A stretch of 64,000 nt of DNA, taken from assembly GCF_028009165.1 (NCBI RefSeq), contig NC_079241.1:2976001-3040000 (forward strand), in the 5' to 3' direction. Both the position numbers and the translations under genes were made by a program. Positions 46,551-57,675 of this stretch are shown piece by piece (positions within the stretch are counted from its first letter, which is position 1; every line of letters begins with the position of its first letter). This DNA comes from Akanthomyces muscarius. Its lineage: Eukaryota > Ascomycota > Sordariomycetes > Hypocreales > Cordycipitaceae. The notes below the pieces were generated by a model that saw nothing but the letters and a program-made list of their open reading frames with translations, searched no databases and had not been told where the DNA came from.

Positions 46551-49500
46551 CTTGAAAAGAGATTTAGTTGAGCATAAGGATGTAGAGTAAAGAATTCGTG
46601 TGTCGACCGGCGACGATAAGTTAGGGGGACGAGGTATCCAAGAGTGTCTTTAAGTGACGTATAAGACAAGTCGTAACGTAAAAGAATGAAAAGGCTGCCG
46701 CGGAAAGGCCTAAAGAAGGAACGAAAAGCGCAAGAAGGTGCAGAATTAGATGTATTGGAAAAGAAGGAGAAGTCTGAACCAGCAGGAGGAAGAAAGAACA
46801 GACACCGAGGCCCCAAAGTCTGAAGGATGAGACGGAGAAAAGGAAAGAAATGGGACGACAAGAAGAAGGGCGATATGGGCCGAATTAAGGTGATAAATGC
46901 TGGGGCGGCAGCAGAGAGAAGCAGGGGAACTTGAGCTCAAAAACGGGGCAAGACCCTGGACGTGTCGCAGGATAAAGAGAAACCCGATCCGGTCTTGTTG
47001 GTGCAGGACCACTGCTTCAATTCGTTCGGATGAGTAACCTCCAAAGGCTTTGAAACCAAAGCCTCGCCGCTGGCTTGAACTAAGCAGCGACGCTGTCCCA
47101 GGCGTAGAGGCAGGCGCAGAGCGATTCCAGACGAGAGCGGAGTATCGGCCAAAATTTTCGTCTCGGGAATTAACATTAACGGAAAGCAAAATGGAATCCA
47201 AAGAACCGGATCGAAGATGTTGCGACGAAAGGAGCCGCAAATATGCGACACTGGGCGTGAGAGAAGCAGTTGGAGGCGGTGGCAGCAGGCGTTTCGAAGC
47301 TGACTAGGGTGTTTTGAGATGGCAGTAAGTCGGCATGTAGAGGTGAAGGCGCAGAGCAGAAAATCGAAGTTCGGGAGATTTGAGACGGGGAAAATCTGCG
47401 GGCGGGTGGCGCGTGAGCGAGAAATGATCTATTTTGCAAAGAATAAAAAACACAAGACAAAGTCGTGCGGCTGGGCTGCGACTTGTACTATCGAGTTGAC
47501 GAACTCCAACGGCAGTGGAAGGAGGGACCATTGGGACCGTCCCCGCCGCCGGGCCAGAAGCCTAGCGGCATCCTGGGGCAAGGGAATTGGCCAAAGAGGC
47601 AACGCTGATGGGGTGAAAATCGAGACTGCGCGTGCTCTGAGTGGTTGTATAAATTTGGCACTGAGCGGGCCCGGCGCTTAGAGACTTGGGCGTGGCCAAC
47701 GAGCGACGGCTGAGGCTGCAGTGTGACGGAGCTAGTGTCTGGGTCGAGGACGGGGTTGGTGAGGGTGTGTGTGGGTTCGACCAGAGGTGTGGAATCGCAA
47801 GACGAGGGCTCGGCCAGGGGATGAAGAAGCAGATGATGATGATGATGATGAGAAGTGAGCTGACGATGGGCAAATGATGCTTTCCAAGGTGTTGGTGATG
47901 GGGCATGGCATAAGAAGCCAAGCGTTTGCAAGCAGGGACAGGCAGTTGGCTGCTGGCAGAGCGGTGAGCTGGGCCTGGCAGAACTGCCGTTTGCTCGTCG
48001 ACCGTGACCAATGTACGATTCTATTCCTGTCTGCCAGTAGACTTCCTACCCTACCTACAAGACTCTTTCCTCTCATCAAATGACCTCTTCATGATTCCAA
48101 CAGGGCTCAACTCTGCCCAACTCTTGACACCATCTGGTATCCTGCGGGCGTGCTTCCACCCCCGCCGAGTGCTCGACGTAGCCTGTTTCAGCCGCATCGG
48201 ACACGGCACCATAGGCGAACGTGCTCCTGCGAGAACCCATCTCATGCAGGTTTGCTACGTCTGATCATCCGTTCCTCTGTTGCCCCTCATCATCATCTGA
48301 AAGTGGCCACAATATATCTGGCGCCGGATCGTCGAAAGAACAGAGGCGCAGTTATTCGCAGCGGAAGAGACCCAATGATGCTGTCATATTCGTTTACTCC
48401 TTTGCGCTGATGCAGAATCGCACAGCATCCACTTGGCTCACAGCCAAGAGGCCGGTGGCGGTCGCCGGGCGCTTAAAGACAAACATCGACCTGGGCCGAT
48501 TCCACAGCAACAACTCTGGGTGCGGAGTGACAGGTCACTGCCAGTAGCCAGCCAAAGCGACGGTAAAAAGAGACAGCTGTATCATGCACGCTCTTTACCT
48601 CTACGGACAGAAGCGGGACGCAGTTGTAGGCCCGTGGCACAGACCGGAACGCTACCTTGGCTCCTCGCGTACGGAGTACAAGTGATGAATAAAGAAAAAG
48701 GCAAAGGTGCTTCTGCACATGACTCAATAGACAGCGAGACAAACGTCTCCTTTTCGCTGCCTGCTGATACGCATCCCTCTAGCAGCCCTATGGACATACA
48801 TGGCGTTGTTGCAACGAGCGCCCGTGTAAGGCTCGTTCGTGTTGCCTAGCAGTGTCTGGTCTCTTGTCTATGCGAAACATGGACGGATAGACTGTGCTCA
48901 ACAGCATCACCAACTGCCATCGGCGCGGTCATGAGTCGACATGGCGGGAACGCTGCCATAGAATGCCGATGCTCGATTGATCGTCAGTCCAAAAAGTTCC
49001 GGTAGGGTCGTACTGCGCCGGCAGTTGGCAGCCATGTGCGCTGGCTCAAGACAGGCAGGCTGAGCAACTATTACTAAGAAAAGCAAGGTTGCCGTGGCCA
49101 GCGAGTGGGTGACGGAAAAAGGCGCCGCTCTACATGAAGATTGTCTTGTTTTATTCCGTTTGCATTTTTAGTTTCCCATTATTCTGCCTGAAAACTTTCG
49201 TTTTCCTTTTCTGTTTTCTGCCTTTTTCGTTTTCCGAGCCTTCTTCTTTGCGTTCTTTTCACAACGACTGACGGATACCTACCCGACTAGCCACCAGCCT
49301 CTCTGTTTTGCTTGCCCTAGTTGGCTAGCTGGCCGATGGCTGGCTCTCGGCAAACAGGCCTGACCCGTCGCGACCCCGCCGATCCGGAAAACGTTGGCCG
49401 ATAGTTGGCGAAAAGACGGGAAGAGTTTGACTGAAAAGGCGACAATCGGAACGCAGAGGCGAACAAATTTAAACAAAGACAATCAAAAAGAAATCCAGAG

Positions 49501-49851
49501 CAGCTTGTAGAAAAGTATCCGTAGTCATCTACCCGTCTATCCATCATAGCTGCGCACAGTCTGCAGAGACATTTGCCTTTCCCTGGTGTGGCTGTGCCAA
49601 GCGACGCCATCTTAATGACGTACCAATACAACGTGCATATGCGCTGCACAACCAAATTTTCTCCCAGCAGTAAATTTATCTTTATCCCGAGCTTTCATGA
49701 CCAGGGTCGCTGCTTCATACTTTCCCAAAACCACTCGCCAGTCGTGGTTCTGGTGCCTCGGTCTAGCTCTCAGCTCCCTCGCTCCGGCCCATGAGCTCCG
49801 TTAAAGCTTCCCCACGAGCCCACGGCCCCCTAGTCACCTTGACCGCGCAAC
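46551..49851. other. long divergent intergenic region upstream of nox1 and the C2 protein gene
   Basis: No gene is recognised in this 3.3 kb. The nox1-proximal 700 nt is purine-rich on the + strand (pyrimidine-rich on the nox1 sense strand), typical of a 5' leader. A (GAT)6 tract is at 47832-47849. The open frames on both strands are short or repeat-driven. Leader sequence of the C2 protein gene is expected in 49600-49851. Confidence 0.5.
47832..47849. repeat. (GAT)6 trinucleotide repeat
   Basis: Six GAT units lie in the nox1 upstream region. No function is inferred. Confidence 0.8.
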
Positions 49852-52800
49852 ATGTCTGGCAGCATTTCCGCTGATGATGTGCGCCGCTACCAGGAACCCT
49901 ACAGCGGCCACAAACCAGTCCCGACAATTTCCAAATACCGCGAGGAACTGGCATTGCGGCAGCAAGAAGCCATGCAGCATGACGAGGCACCGCCAGCCGA
50001 CGAGGGCCTCTCCGAGCTGCGCCCCAGCCGCTCCATGCTCTCCGCAGGCCAGCGGCCTTCTTCATCCCTGAGCATACGGAGCGTACTCAGTGACAGGGCC
50101 AGCCGCAAGAGCAGATCACGCAGCCGTGGCCGAGACGAAGATGACAAGCCCCAGGAGCTCCCCATGATTGACACGTCTCAGACGGACCCGGCCCTTACTG
50201 ATCCACGCCAACGTCGCAAGGAACTAGGTGCCAAGGGCAAAGAGAAACGAAAGCAGCGAGCCGAACGCGAAGTCACGGATCCTGTAACGCACCAGACCAT
50301 TACCATTCAAGATTTTGACGACGACGCGCTCGAAAAAGTGACCTTTAACGATGCCGCCACGCTTGCTCCGAGAAAGTCAATGTCCTCGTCGCGCGATGAG
50401 CCCACCGGCACCAAGAAAACCCATGACCCGGCGGCCCTTAACCAGGAGTTTCCTGTTCCCGACTTTGGGGGCCTGCGAGACGAAATCGAACACATTAGCC
50501 GCCAAGGCGCCACCGTTGGCGTGTTTGGCGCCGCCATCATTCTGATCGCCGCCTACGAAATATACAAGCTGCTTCCTGCTTCCACGAAACAGGGCAACAT
50601 CCCTTGGTTCTTGTTCTACGGCGGGTTTTTCTTAATGACATATCTTGCCATCTTCGTTCGCGACTTTAGCTCCAGGCAAACGAGACAGCTTTTCGAAGAT
50701 GAAATCTGGCATGCGCACCGCGAAAAGATGAAGACGGAGGCAGACAAGAGCACCCACGAGCGGACTGTCTGGCTCAACTCTGTGCTACGTACACTCTGGC
50801 CTATCATTAACCCGGATCTCTTTGCCAGCTTCACCGATATTCTTGAAGATGTCATGCAGGCTTCAATTCCTAAAATCGTCCGCATGGTTAGCATTGAAGA
50901 TATTGGGCAGGGCAGCGAGCCGCTGCGAATTCTTGGTATCCGGTGGCTGCCAAGCGGTGCCACTTCAGAAGCGCTCAACCCCAAGGATGGCTCCGACAAG
51001 GACAAGAATGACAAGGACAAAGGGAACAATGCGCCGAACAACCCCTTCAGCCCTCATGCAATGGACGACGAAGAAGGCTCATTTGTCAACCTGGAGATTT
51101 CATTTGCCTACCGTACCCGGGCTAGCTCGAGAATGACCAAGCATCGCAACAACGATCTACACCTCTTTGTGGCGTTTTACCTGCCTGGAAACATCAAGAT
51201 TCCCGTCTGGGTCAACCTACACGGCATTATAGGCACCGTCCGAGTTCGACTTCAGCTCATTGCCGACCCGCCGTTTATTTCCCTCTGTACACTGACGCTC
51301 ATGGGTCAACCCAAAGTCGCTATGAGCTGCGTGCCTCTTGTTCAGCGAGGTCTGAACATCATGGATGTTCCTCTGATCAGCAACTTTGTGCAGGCAGCAG
51401 TCGACGCTGCTGTGGCACAATATGTCGCACCCAAGAGCTTGACAATCGATCTTCAGAAGATTCTAGTTGGCGAAGACTACAAGAAGAACACCTTGGCCAA
51501 GGGCGTTTTGATGGTCACCATAAAGCGAGGCTACGACTTCAAGATGGGCGACGCTGCCATCCCCTTCTTCAGAGAAGGTGGCTCAGATCCATACGTCTCT
51601 GTTGGCTGGGCAAAATTTGGCAAGGTTATTTGGAGCACTCGCATCATGTTCAAGGAAATGTCTCCCTGCTGGGACGAGACCTGTTTTGTTCTGGTAACAC
51701 CGGAAGAGTTGAACATTGACGAGCGCCTCCGCGTCCAACTTTGGGACTCTGACCGATTTACTGCCGACGATGACCTGGGCCGCATCGAAGTCAGTCTGAA
51801 GGAAATCATCGAGAATCCAGAGTCTAATGGCAAGCTGTCTGACCGTGCGGACGGATTCAGAGCTCTCAAGTCTGGCGACAACATGCCTGGCAAATTGGAA
51901 TGGAGCGTCGGTTATTTCTCCAAGACCAAAATTCTCGACAGTCAATTTCAGCTGCAGTCGCGGGATCCGCGCGTTCGTACGATGGAACAGCTCAAGAAAA
52001 AGGTTGAGCGTACCTGCGAGCGCAAGCTGCGTGAAGCCATGCTCAAAGACACCACATTAGAGCGCCATGAGGAAGATATGGAAAAGAAGCGTGTGCTCGA
52101 ATTTAAGAATGAGCATGACGAAATGATCATATCCGCACCACCTCCAGAGGAATACCCAAGTGGTATTCTTAGCATTCAGATCCATAATCTGACTGGCCTT
52201 GAGATTAAGAAGCTCAGCAAAGAGCACAAGTCCAAGTTTGGTGGTGCCAGTGATGACGAGGAGGAGACTGGCGAAGGCCTCCCCTCTTCGTACTGTACCA
52301 TCATCATCAACCACCGCAAAACATTCAAGTCTCGTGTGAAACCTCAAAACAGCAAACCCTTCTTTAACGCAGGCTGCGAGCGCTTTATCAGGGACTGGCG
52401 CGACTGCGAGGTCTATGTGTCTGTTCGCGACGCTCGTCTGCATGAAGACGATCCTCTGCTAGGCATCGTACATCTTCCTCTGACCCAGGTTTTTAAGCAA
52501 CGTTCACAGGTCATGGGATGGTGGCCTATTTCTGGTGGCATCGGTAATGGGCGTATCCGCATCTCTCTGGTGTGGCGCAGCGTGTCGCTCCAAGCACCTC
52601 GGAACCTGCTCGGCTGGCAGTACGGGACTCTGGATATTCGCCACAAGGCCATTGGTACAGATGTGCCAGATGATTTGCGCAGTTGCAAGCTTCGATTACA
52701 AACGAACATTAGCACTGGCAAGATGTATTCATCGGCTTCGGAAGACGGACACGCCGTCTGGGCGACAAAATCGAGCAAGCATGTCGCTCTAGCGCTGCAC

Positions 52801-53511
52801 CAGCGATACAGCAGCTGTTTCTCCATCACCTTTGTAGATGGTCGAGGACTCTTGCGTGACCATATTGCAGCGTTTTGTGTGCTGTGGCTCAAGGATATCC
52901 CTGATGAGGAGGAGCAGGAGATTGATCTCACAGTTTGGAAAGGTGACTATAAACGCGCCTTGTCCAATTGCATGGAGACATGTGGTGACAAAGTGGGCAC
53001 GCTGAAACTACGCCTGACACTCTGGGCGGGCATGGGCAGCGCACACACAAGCTGGGCCAGCGGCAGCGAGCACCTGCGGCAAGTGGTGGAGGTCATTGAT
53101 ACGGCGCGTGACATTCTCCAGACGGACGACTGGGAGAAGGAAGCCGGCATCGTGGACGTAGACAATGCTGCTTGCGCTGTGGACTCGTCGGACGATGACG
53201 GTGCCGACAACGACCCGGAGAATGAAGACGCGAAAAGCCAGCACCACCTTCGGCACGGCCGCAGGGGCAGCTCAGGCAAGGACTCGCTACCAGACGGCAG
53301 CATATCCGAGAAGCAGAGCATGATGGACCAGGTGCGCGATTACAAGAAGAAGGCCAAGACGCTGCATCGCCAGCACCGGGGCATCATGCAATGGAAGATT
53401 CCGCGCACGGCCAAATGGGTCAAGAATAAGTTTGGTCGTGTGGAAGATGGGGTGTCGGGCATGTTTGAGCACGAGGTGAAGCACAAGACCGACATTGAGA
53501 CGGAGGTCTAA
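49852..53511 (+). CDS. membrane-anchored SMP/C2-domain protein (tricalbin/Mug190-like)
   Basis: Proteins of this design tether the ER to the plasma membrane and move lipids. This is a single exon of 1219 residues. The N-terminal ~210 residues are polar and contain a basic Arg/Ser stretch (ASRKSRSRSRGRDED). Two hydrophobic helices (about 220-241 and 250-272) form a hairpin like that of tricalbins. An SMP-like lipid-transfer region is likely from about 290 to 540 (the WLNSVLRTLWPIINPDLF start is typical). The first C2 domain (about 550-685) keeps Asp residues in GSDPYVSV and WDSDRFTADDDLG, so it may bind calcium. A second C2-like region spans about 770-890 with an acidic insert. The C-terminal 300 residues are less clear and end in a basic-then-acidic segment. 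The overall plan and size resemble S. pombe Mug190; a true tricalbin is the alternative. Confidence 0.85.
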   Translation: MSGSISADDVRRYQEPYSGHKPVPTISKYREELALRQQEAMQHDEAPPADEGLSELRPSRSMLSAGQRPSSSLSIRSVLSDRASRKSRSRSRGRDEDDKPQELPMIDTSQTDPALTDPRQRRKELGAKGKEKRKQRAEREVTDPVTHQTITIQDFDDDALEKVTFNDAATLAPRKSMSSSRDEPTGTKKTHDPAALNQEFPVPDFGGLRDEIEHISRQGATVGVFGAAIILIAAYEIYKLLPASTKQGNIPWFLFYGGFFLMTYLAIFVRDFSSRQTRQLFEDEIWHAHREKMKTEADKSTHERTVWLNSVLRTLWPIINPDLFASFTDILEDVMQASIPKIVRMVSIEDIGQGSEPLRILGIRWLPSGATSEALNPKDGSDKDKNDKDKGNNAPNNPFSPHAMDDEEGSFVNLEISFAYRTRASSRMTKHRNNDLHLFVAFYLPGNIKIPVWVNLHGIIGTVRVRLQLIADPPFISLCTLTLMGQPKVAMSCVPLVQRGLNIMDVPLISNFVQAAVDAAVAQYVAPKSLTIDLQKILVGEDYKKNTLAKGVLMVTIKRGYDFKMGDAAIPFFREGGSDPYVSVGWAKFGKVIWSTRIMFKEMSPCWDETCFVLVTPEELNIDERLRVQLWDSDRFTADDDLGRIEVSLKEIIENPESNGKLSDRADGFRALKSGDNMPGKLEWSVGYFSKTKILDSQFQLQSRDPRVRTMEQLKKKVERTCERKLREAMLKDTTLERHEEDMEKKRVLEFKNEHDEMIISAPPPEEYPSGILSIQIHNLTGLEIKKLSKEHKSKFGGASDDEEETGEGLPSSYCTIIINHRKTFKSRVKPQNSKPFFNAGCERFIRDWRDCEVYVSVRDARLHEDDPLLGIVHLPLTQVFKQRSQVMGWWPISGGIGNGRIRISLVWRSVSLQAPRNLLGWQYGTLDIRHKAIGTDVPDDLRSCKLRLQTNISTGKMYSSASEDGHAVWATKSSKHVALALHQRYSSCFSITFVDGRGLLRDHIAAFCVLWLKDIPDEEEQEIDLTVWKGDYKRALSNCMETCGDKVGTLKLRLTLWAGMGSAHTSWASGSEHLRQVVEVIDTARDILQTDDWEKEAGIVDVDNAACAVDSSDDDGADNDPENEDAKSQHHLRHGRRGSSGKDSLPDGSISEKQSMMDQVRDYKKKAKTLHRQHRGIMQWKIPRTAKWVKNKFGRVEDGVSGMFEHEVKHKTDIETEV

Positions 53512-53897
53512 CACTTTCATGATACACACGAATGTTATTGTTTTCTTCAAGCTTGAAGATGTACATTGCGGACAAGGGCCGGCCATGCAGAGTCATTGGC
53601 AGGAAAACGGTACAAACAAAGTAGCCTTGATATGGGAGGGGATGGATAGACTGCATACATTGATACACATTATTATTTCTCCGTGACCTGTTTGAAAACC
53701 TTGCTGTGTGCAACCGCGCATATGTCATTTCAATTCTATATGCTTTGATTATTAAAACAGTCTATCGTTTGCGTGTGCGTATGGCGACTTGGTGCGCGCC
53801 ATCTTTATAGTCTCTCTTTTGCCAGCAAAAACAATGCAGCTATACAGCCTCAACCAAAATACCGAAAGAAAACAAAACAGTGCAGATGAGAAATAGT
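53512..53897. other. convergent 3' spacer
   Basis: This is 386 nt between the C2 protein gene (+) and sym1 (-). Only AT-rich 3' sequence is seen. Confidence 0.6.
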
Positions 53898-54553
53898 TTA
53901 CTTGCTGTTGACCCAGCTGAGATAGCTGTTCCAGCCGATGGAGATGACATTGGCAAAGAGCACGCGGTACTGCAGGGGCAGGAATGCAAAGTTGATGGTC
54001 TGGACAAAGGGCCAGACCATCCAGTTGGTCTGGAGGGCGGGCCACCAGGTTTTCTGGAGGCGCTCCTTGGGGGAGGCGCCCTCCATGGTGGCCATGCTGC
54101 CGAGGAAGACGCCAATCATGGTGGGGGCGAAGACGGACTGGTCGATGAAGACGCGGGCGAGGGTCTCGACGCGCTTGTTGGTGAAGGTGACGCGGCGGGC
54201 GAGGAAGTTGAACCAGGTAGTGGCGGCCGGGCCAAAGACGACTTTTTTCGTGTAACGTTAGTGTTTTTTGCTTCGATATGTTGCAGTGCAAAGACGGGGC
54301 AAACTCACCACCTCCGTAAAGGGCCATGCGGCCGGTGCGGGCAAAGTCGTGCTTGTCAAGACCGCGCTGGTCGACGAGCTGCTGGGCGGTAATGTCGCCC
54401 GTGGCAAAGAGCACGGCGGTGGTGATGCTCTGGGTGAGAAGGGGGCGCGCGGCGAGGCGGCCGTTGTACCTGGGGGTTCATGAGTGCGTGTTCGATGAAG
54501 CGGTCAGAGGCAGGAAGGTGTTGGACATACCATCGGAGAAGTGAGACAACCAT
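53898..54553 (-). CDS. sym1: Sym1/Mpv17 family mitochondrial inner-membrane protein
   Basis: Sym1/Mpv17 proteins form a channel in the mitochondrial inner membrane and protect cells under heat or ethanol stress. Exons are 54553-54531 (23 nt), 54469-54309 and 54241-53898, giving 175 residues, the normal length. The introns split the Trp of LLRWYNGR and the Val of YGGVVFGP. Family blocks are visible in order: [17 protein letters not shown] start ([12 protein letters not shown]), [34 protein letters not shown] and the signature [20 protein letters not shown] near the C-terminus, ending in [11 protein letters not shown]. Four membrane helices are expected. The promoter is shared with, or adjacent to, that of the rightward gene at 55801. 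Confidence 0.94.
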
Positions 54554-55800
54554 GATGAAAAGTGTGAGTATATGTGAGAAGAAAAGAGACTAGATGCGCG
54601 CAGTGGCTGATGAAGCGCAAGGCGATATCGGCAAGCTTGCGGGTGAATGTGAGAATGGAAGAGACGAATGACGAGGAAACAGAGTCGGGCCTTGAATGAA
54701 TGCAACAAGCTGCAGGACTCGTGGATTAAGCCGTGGAGCAGAGGAATCACAAATGGAAAGAGAAGCACAGCAGGTCAATGACGGGAAAAGATGAGAGGGA
54801 GGAAGACGGATGAAACGAAAGTGTGCAAGCGTTTTTGACCCTTTTTCGGCATCTTCCCTGTCAGACCAACGCGCTGGATGCGCTAGCTGGGCCTCCCCAT
54901 ATTAAAAAAAATCTTGAGCGGGCGTGGGGCCGCGCCGCCGCCAAACAGGCGCTAAAAAAGAGCCTCCAGGTAGGTAGGCTGTGGGCGCCGTACCTATCAA
55001 GCAAGACAAGACAAGACAGCCTGTGACAGCAGGAGAGCCATAATGATGGGGACAAAAAGAAGCAGAATAGAGTAGTGAAAAATTCCAATGCATCCTCTTT
55101 GTGTTTTCTTCTTCTTCTTTTTTTTCTATACCGATATTGATGAAGCGTTCGCATCCCACTCTGCTGCCCACCGCCTTGCCCTTCCCGATCTCGTAGCTCC
55201 GCCTCTGCCGGGGCGCAAATCTTGGGGGAAAACAACCCATCGTCAGGATTGCCTAAAATGGACTCCCGAAAAGTATATACTTTGGGCTTGTTAGTAGCCA
55301 GGCACACGCACGCGCTTGTTCCTGAAGAGGCGTGGCATGTACACTTTAATTGTACCAAGTGCATCCCCCATCCTTGCAGGAACCTCAACATGTCTTGCCC
55401 CTACCTAGCTTTAAGGTCTGGCAGCGGTTGAGCGGGACATGGGCACCTGCCCTGTGAACCCTGCCTGCCTGTAGCAAGCCATGAAGCCACCACTCACGAT
55501 TAGGGGAAGCTCGGCGTGGCCCTAGCTCTTGCCATCTCATGACCACTTTGACCAGGATAGCCTGCCAGTCGACCAGCATATCGTAGATTACAGAACCCGT
55601 CGTAGAGCAGCATCGACTTCGAGAGAAAAGTCCCCTTACTTGCCAACTTGCCTCCTCCATAACCCCGCGCCGCCCGTCACCACCGTCGTCTCTATCGCGT
55701 GGTGCCATTTACACCGTCACCAATGCACAGAGAAAAATAAAAACAGACATTTTCTTCACGATATAAACACCACGATAGTCACAACCCACACGTCGCCCGC
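54554..55800. other. divergent intergenic region
   Basis: This 1.2 kb stretch separates sym1 (-) and the small membrane protein gene (+). It contains a TAGGTAGG word (54969-54976) with GTACCTA about 20 nt away (54989-54995), and a CTT-rich tract near 55107-55126. No gene is recognised. Confidence 0.5.
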
Positions 55801-56681
55801 ATGGCTGGCACCGGTAGCTGGGCGTCCCTCGAGGCGCGCTATGGAAAGCTCTTTCGAACGCTCACCTGGGTGGCCTTTATCCCCGCCCTGCCCATGCTCC
55901 TCGCCCACGGCTTCATGTCTAAGAATGCCGTCCCCGTTGCTGGCCTCGTCCCGCAGTCCCTCTCCACCGTCGCGGGAATATGGCTTCTTCGCCGCCAGAG
56001 CAGGTCGCGCGCCCTCCAAGACGCCGACGGCGAGCAGATCGGGGCCGGCGGCAGCGGCGGCATCATGGGCTCCGTTGAGGGTGCCGTGGAAGATGGGATC
56101 CACGAGGTCGATTCCATCGGCGAAAAGCTCACCCACCCGTTTCTTGTATTCGCCTTTGACATTGCTATCGCTGCGGGTATTATGGTTGTCCTGGTCTATA
56201 CATGGAAGTCATCGAGCAAATCGGCTGCGCTTAGCATGCTCGCCGCTTATGCCACGATTCCTCTAATTCTGAGCTTGTGAGTACATGACTAATGGTCGTT
56301 TGGTGTCGAACCTGCTGCTGACCACCTGTTGTTAGCATCTCGCATGTGGCCCTGGCTGTTGCCGCGCTCTGGGACGGCCTCGCCATTCACGGCCACATAA
56401 AATGGGCTGCCGCGCGCGCCATCGAACTCGACTGTCCCAACTGCAGCCACAGCCTCTGGCCAGAACAGCCAACCGTCCCCTGGTCGCGTTTTTTCAAAAA
56501 GAAGAGTACAAACTCCTACGTCCCAGCCTTTACGGATGGTGCGCGGTCGTATCACTCGGAAGACGAAGACGACCATGGAATTCTCGGCTATGGTGGCGCG
56601 CCCCAGGCTATCGACATTCAATCCAAGAAGAAAAGCAAAGCGCTGGCGCCTGTCGACGAGACCTCGGCCTTGTTGGAGTAA
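55801..56681 (+). CDS. small multi-pass membrane protein of unknown function
   Basis: I do not recognise the family. Exons are 55801-56276 and 56336-56681, giving 273 residues. The intron (GTGAGT..TAG, with an ACTAATG branch-like word) splits a Phe codon between two hydrophobic segments. Hydrophobic stretches near residues 20-38, 45-63, 116-135 and 142-175 (interrupted) suggest four or five helices. The loop between the second and third is Gly-rich and acidic. After the last helix comes CPNCSHSLWPEQP, which holds a CxxC pair that may bind metal. The C-terminal ~75 residues are polar, with an acidic SEDEDDHG patch and a basic KKKSK patch, and end in ETSALLE. No signal peptide is cleaved in any obvious way. 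A vacuolar or endomembrane location is possible but not shown. Confidence 0.8.
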
Positions 56682-57675
56682 TTTGGCTCGGAGAAGCTGG
56701 CTCGTGTCGCAGGATAGCTCACGTGCCACTTTTATCTGTTGTTGAGATTGCTTTGTTGACGATACCTTTACGATACCCGTTTGAACTCATCTTTGCGTCG
56801 AGTTTGCGAATACCCCATGCCTTCAGGATTCAAGTCTTGTCGCGTTTGACGCTCTGTTATGGTAGGGCAGGACGTACCTAGATCCTATAGCCGTTCATAT
56901 CCTACATAGTTGGAGTCATAAATTTGATTATGATTAACGAAGAAGACATGGAATCCTGTCACGCCGCGCGACGAGGGTGAGCGTGCTTCGTCATGGTGAA
57001 ACCATGCAGTCGTAATGGAACAACCTTTCGGGAAGCACCACCTGCGCCGAGCGACAACCTTATCGCGGGACCGGAGGGTATCAGCACTACGAGCTGCCAC
57101 CGCGCACCACCTGCGCATCTGAAGGAGCACTGTTTGCCGCAAACATGGTTGACTCGGTCGTTGAGCCGCAGCGAATATTGGCACCATCGAGGGCGTGCAC
57201 AACGAGCCTGGCCAGAGTTGAGACGGCGAAAAACCAAAACGCAGATGACACTATGGGCACCGGGTGCTGTCCTTATCGCCAAGTCGTCTGGGTGACTTAT
57301 CTTTAGCGCTTTGTCGACGCCATGTGCAGCATGTATGGTTCATCCAAGTGGCGGTGCGGCACCGGCTTTGAAGACCCAATTTGGGCCAACCACTTGGCTG
57401 CCTTAGGCCACCCCCTCCCTCACCCGACTTTTCGACCCGCCGGCCAGCCTGCCAGCCCATTTTACCGCCTTTGGGTGTGACTGACTACCACCAATTTGAT
57501 CCGGGTTTTCGACGCAAGACTGCAGCCAAGGCCAAAACCCGTACCGTGCCATCAGGATCCATCCTGACGCAGCATCCTCTCCTCCTCCTCCTCCTCCTCG
57601 TCTTCTTTCCCCCTCCTCACCTCGATCCCGACCGCCGCCACAACATCAACTCTGCAGCCCTTCGCCTCCATCGCC
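56682..57675. other. intergenic region upstream of the mS38 gene
   Basis: These ~1 kb show nothing recognisable except a (CTC)n tract at about 57576-57599 and CT-rich sequence just ahead of the mS38 start codon, typical of fungal 5' leaders. Confidence 0.55.
57576..57599 (+). repeat. (CTC)n tract in the mS38 leader
   Basis: About eight CTC units lie about 80 nt before the start codon of the mS38 gene. The tract may act as a CT-rich initiator or simply be a microsatellite. Confidence 0.7.
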
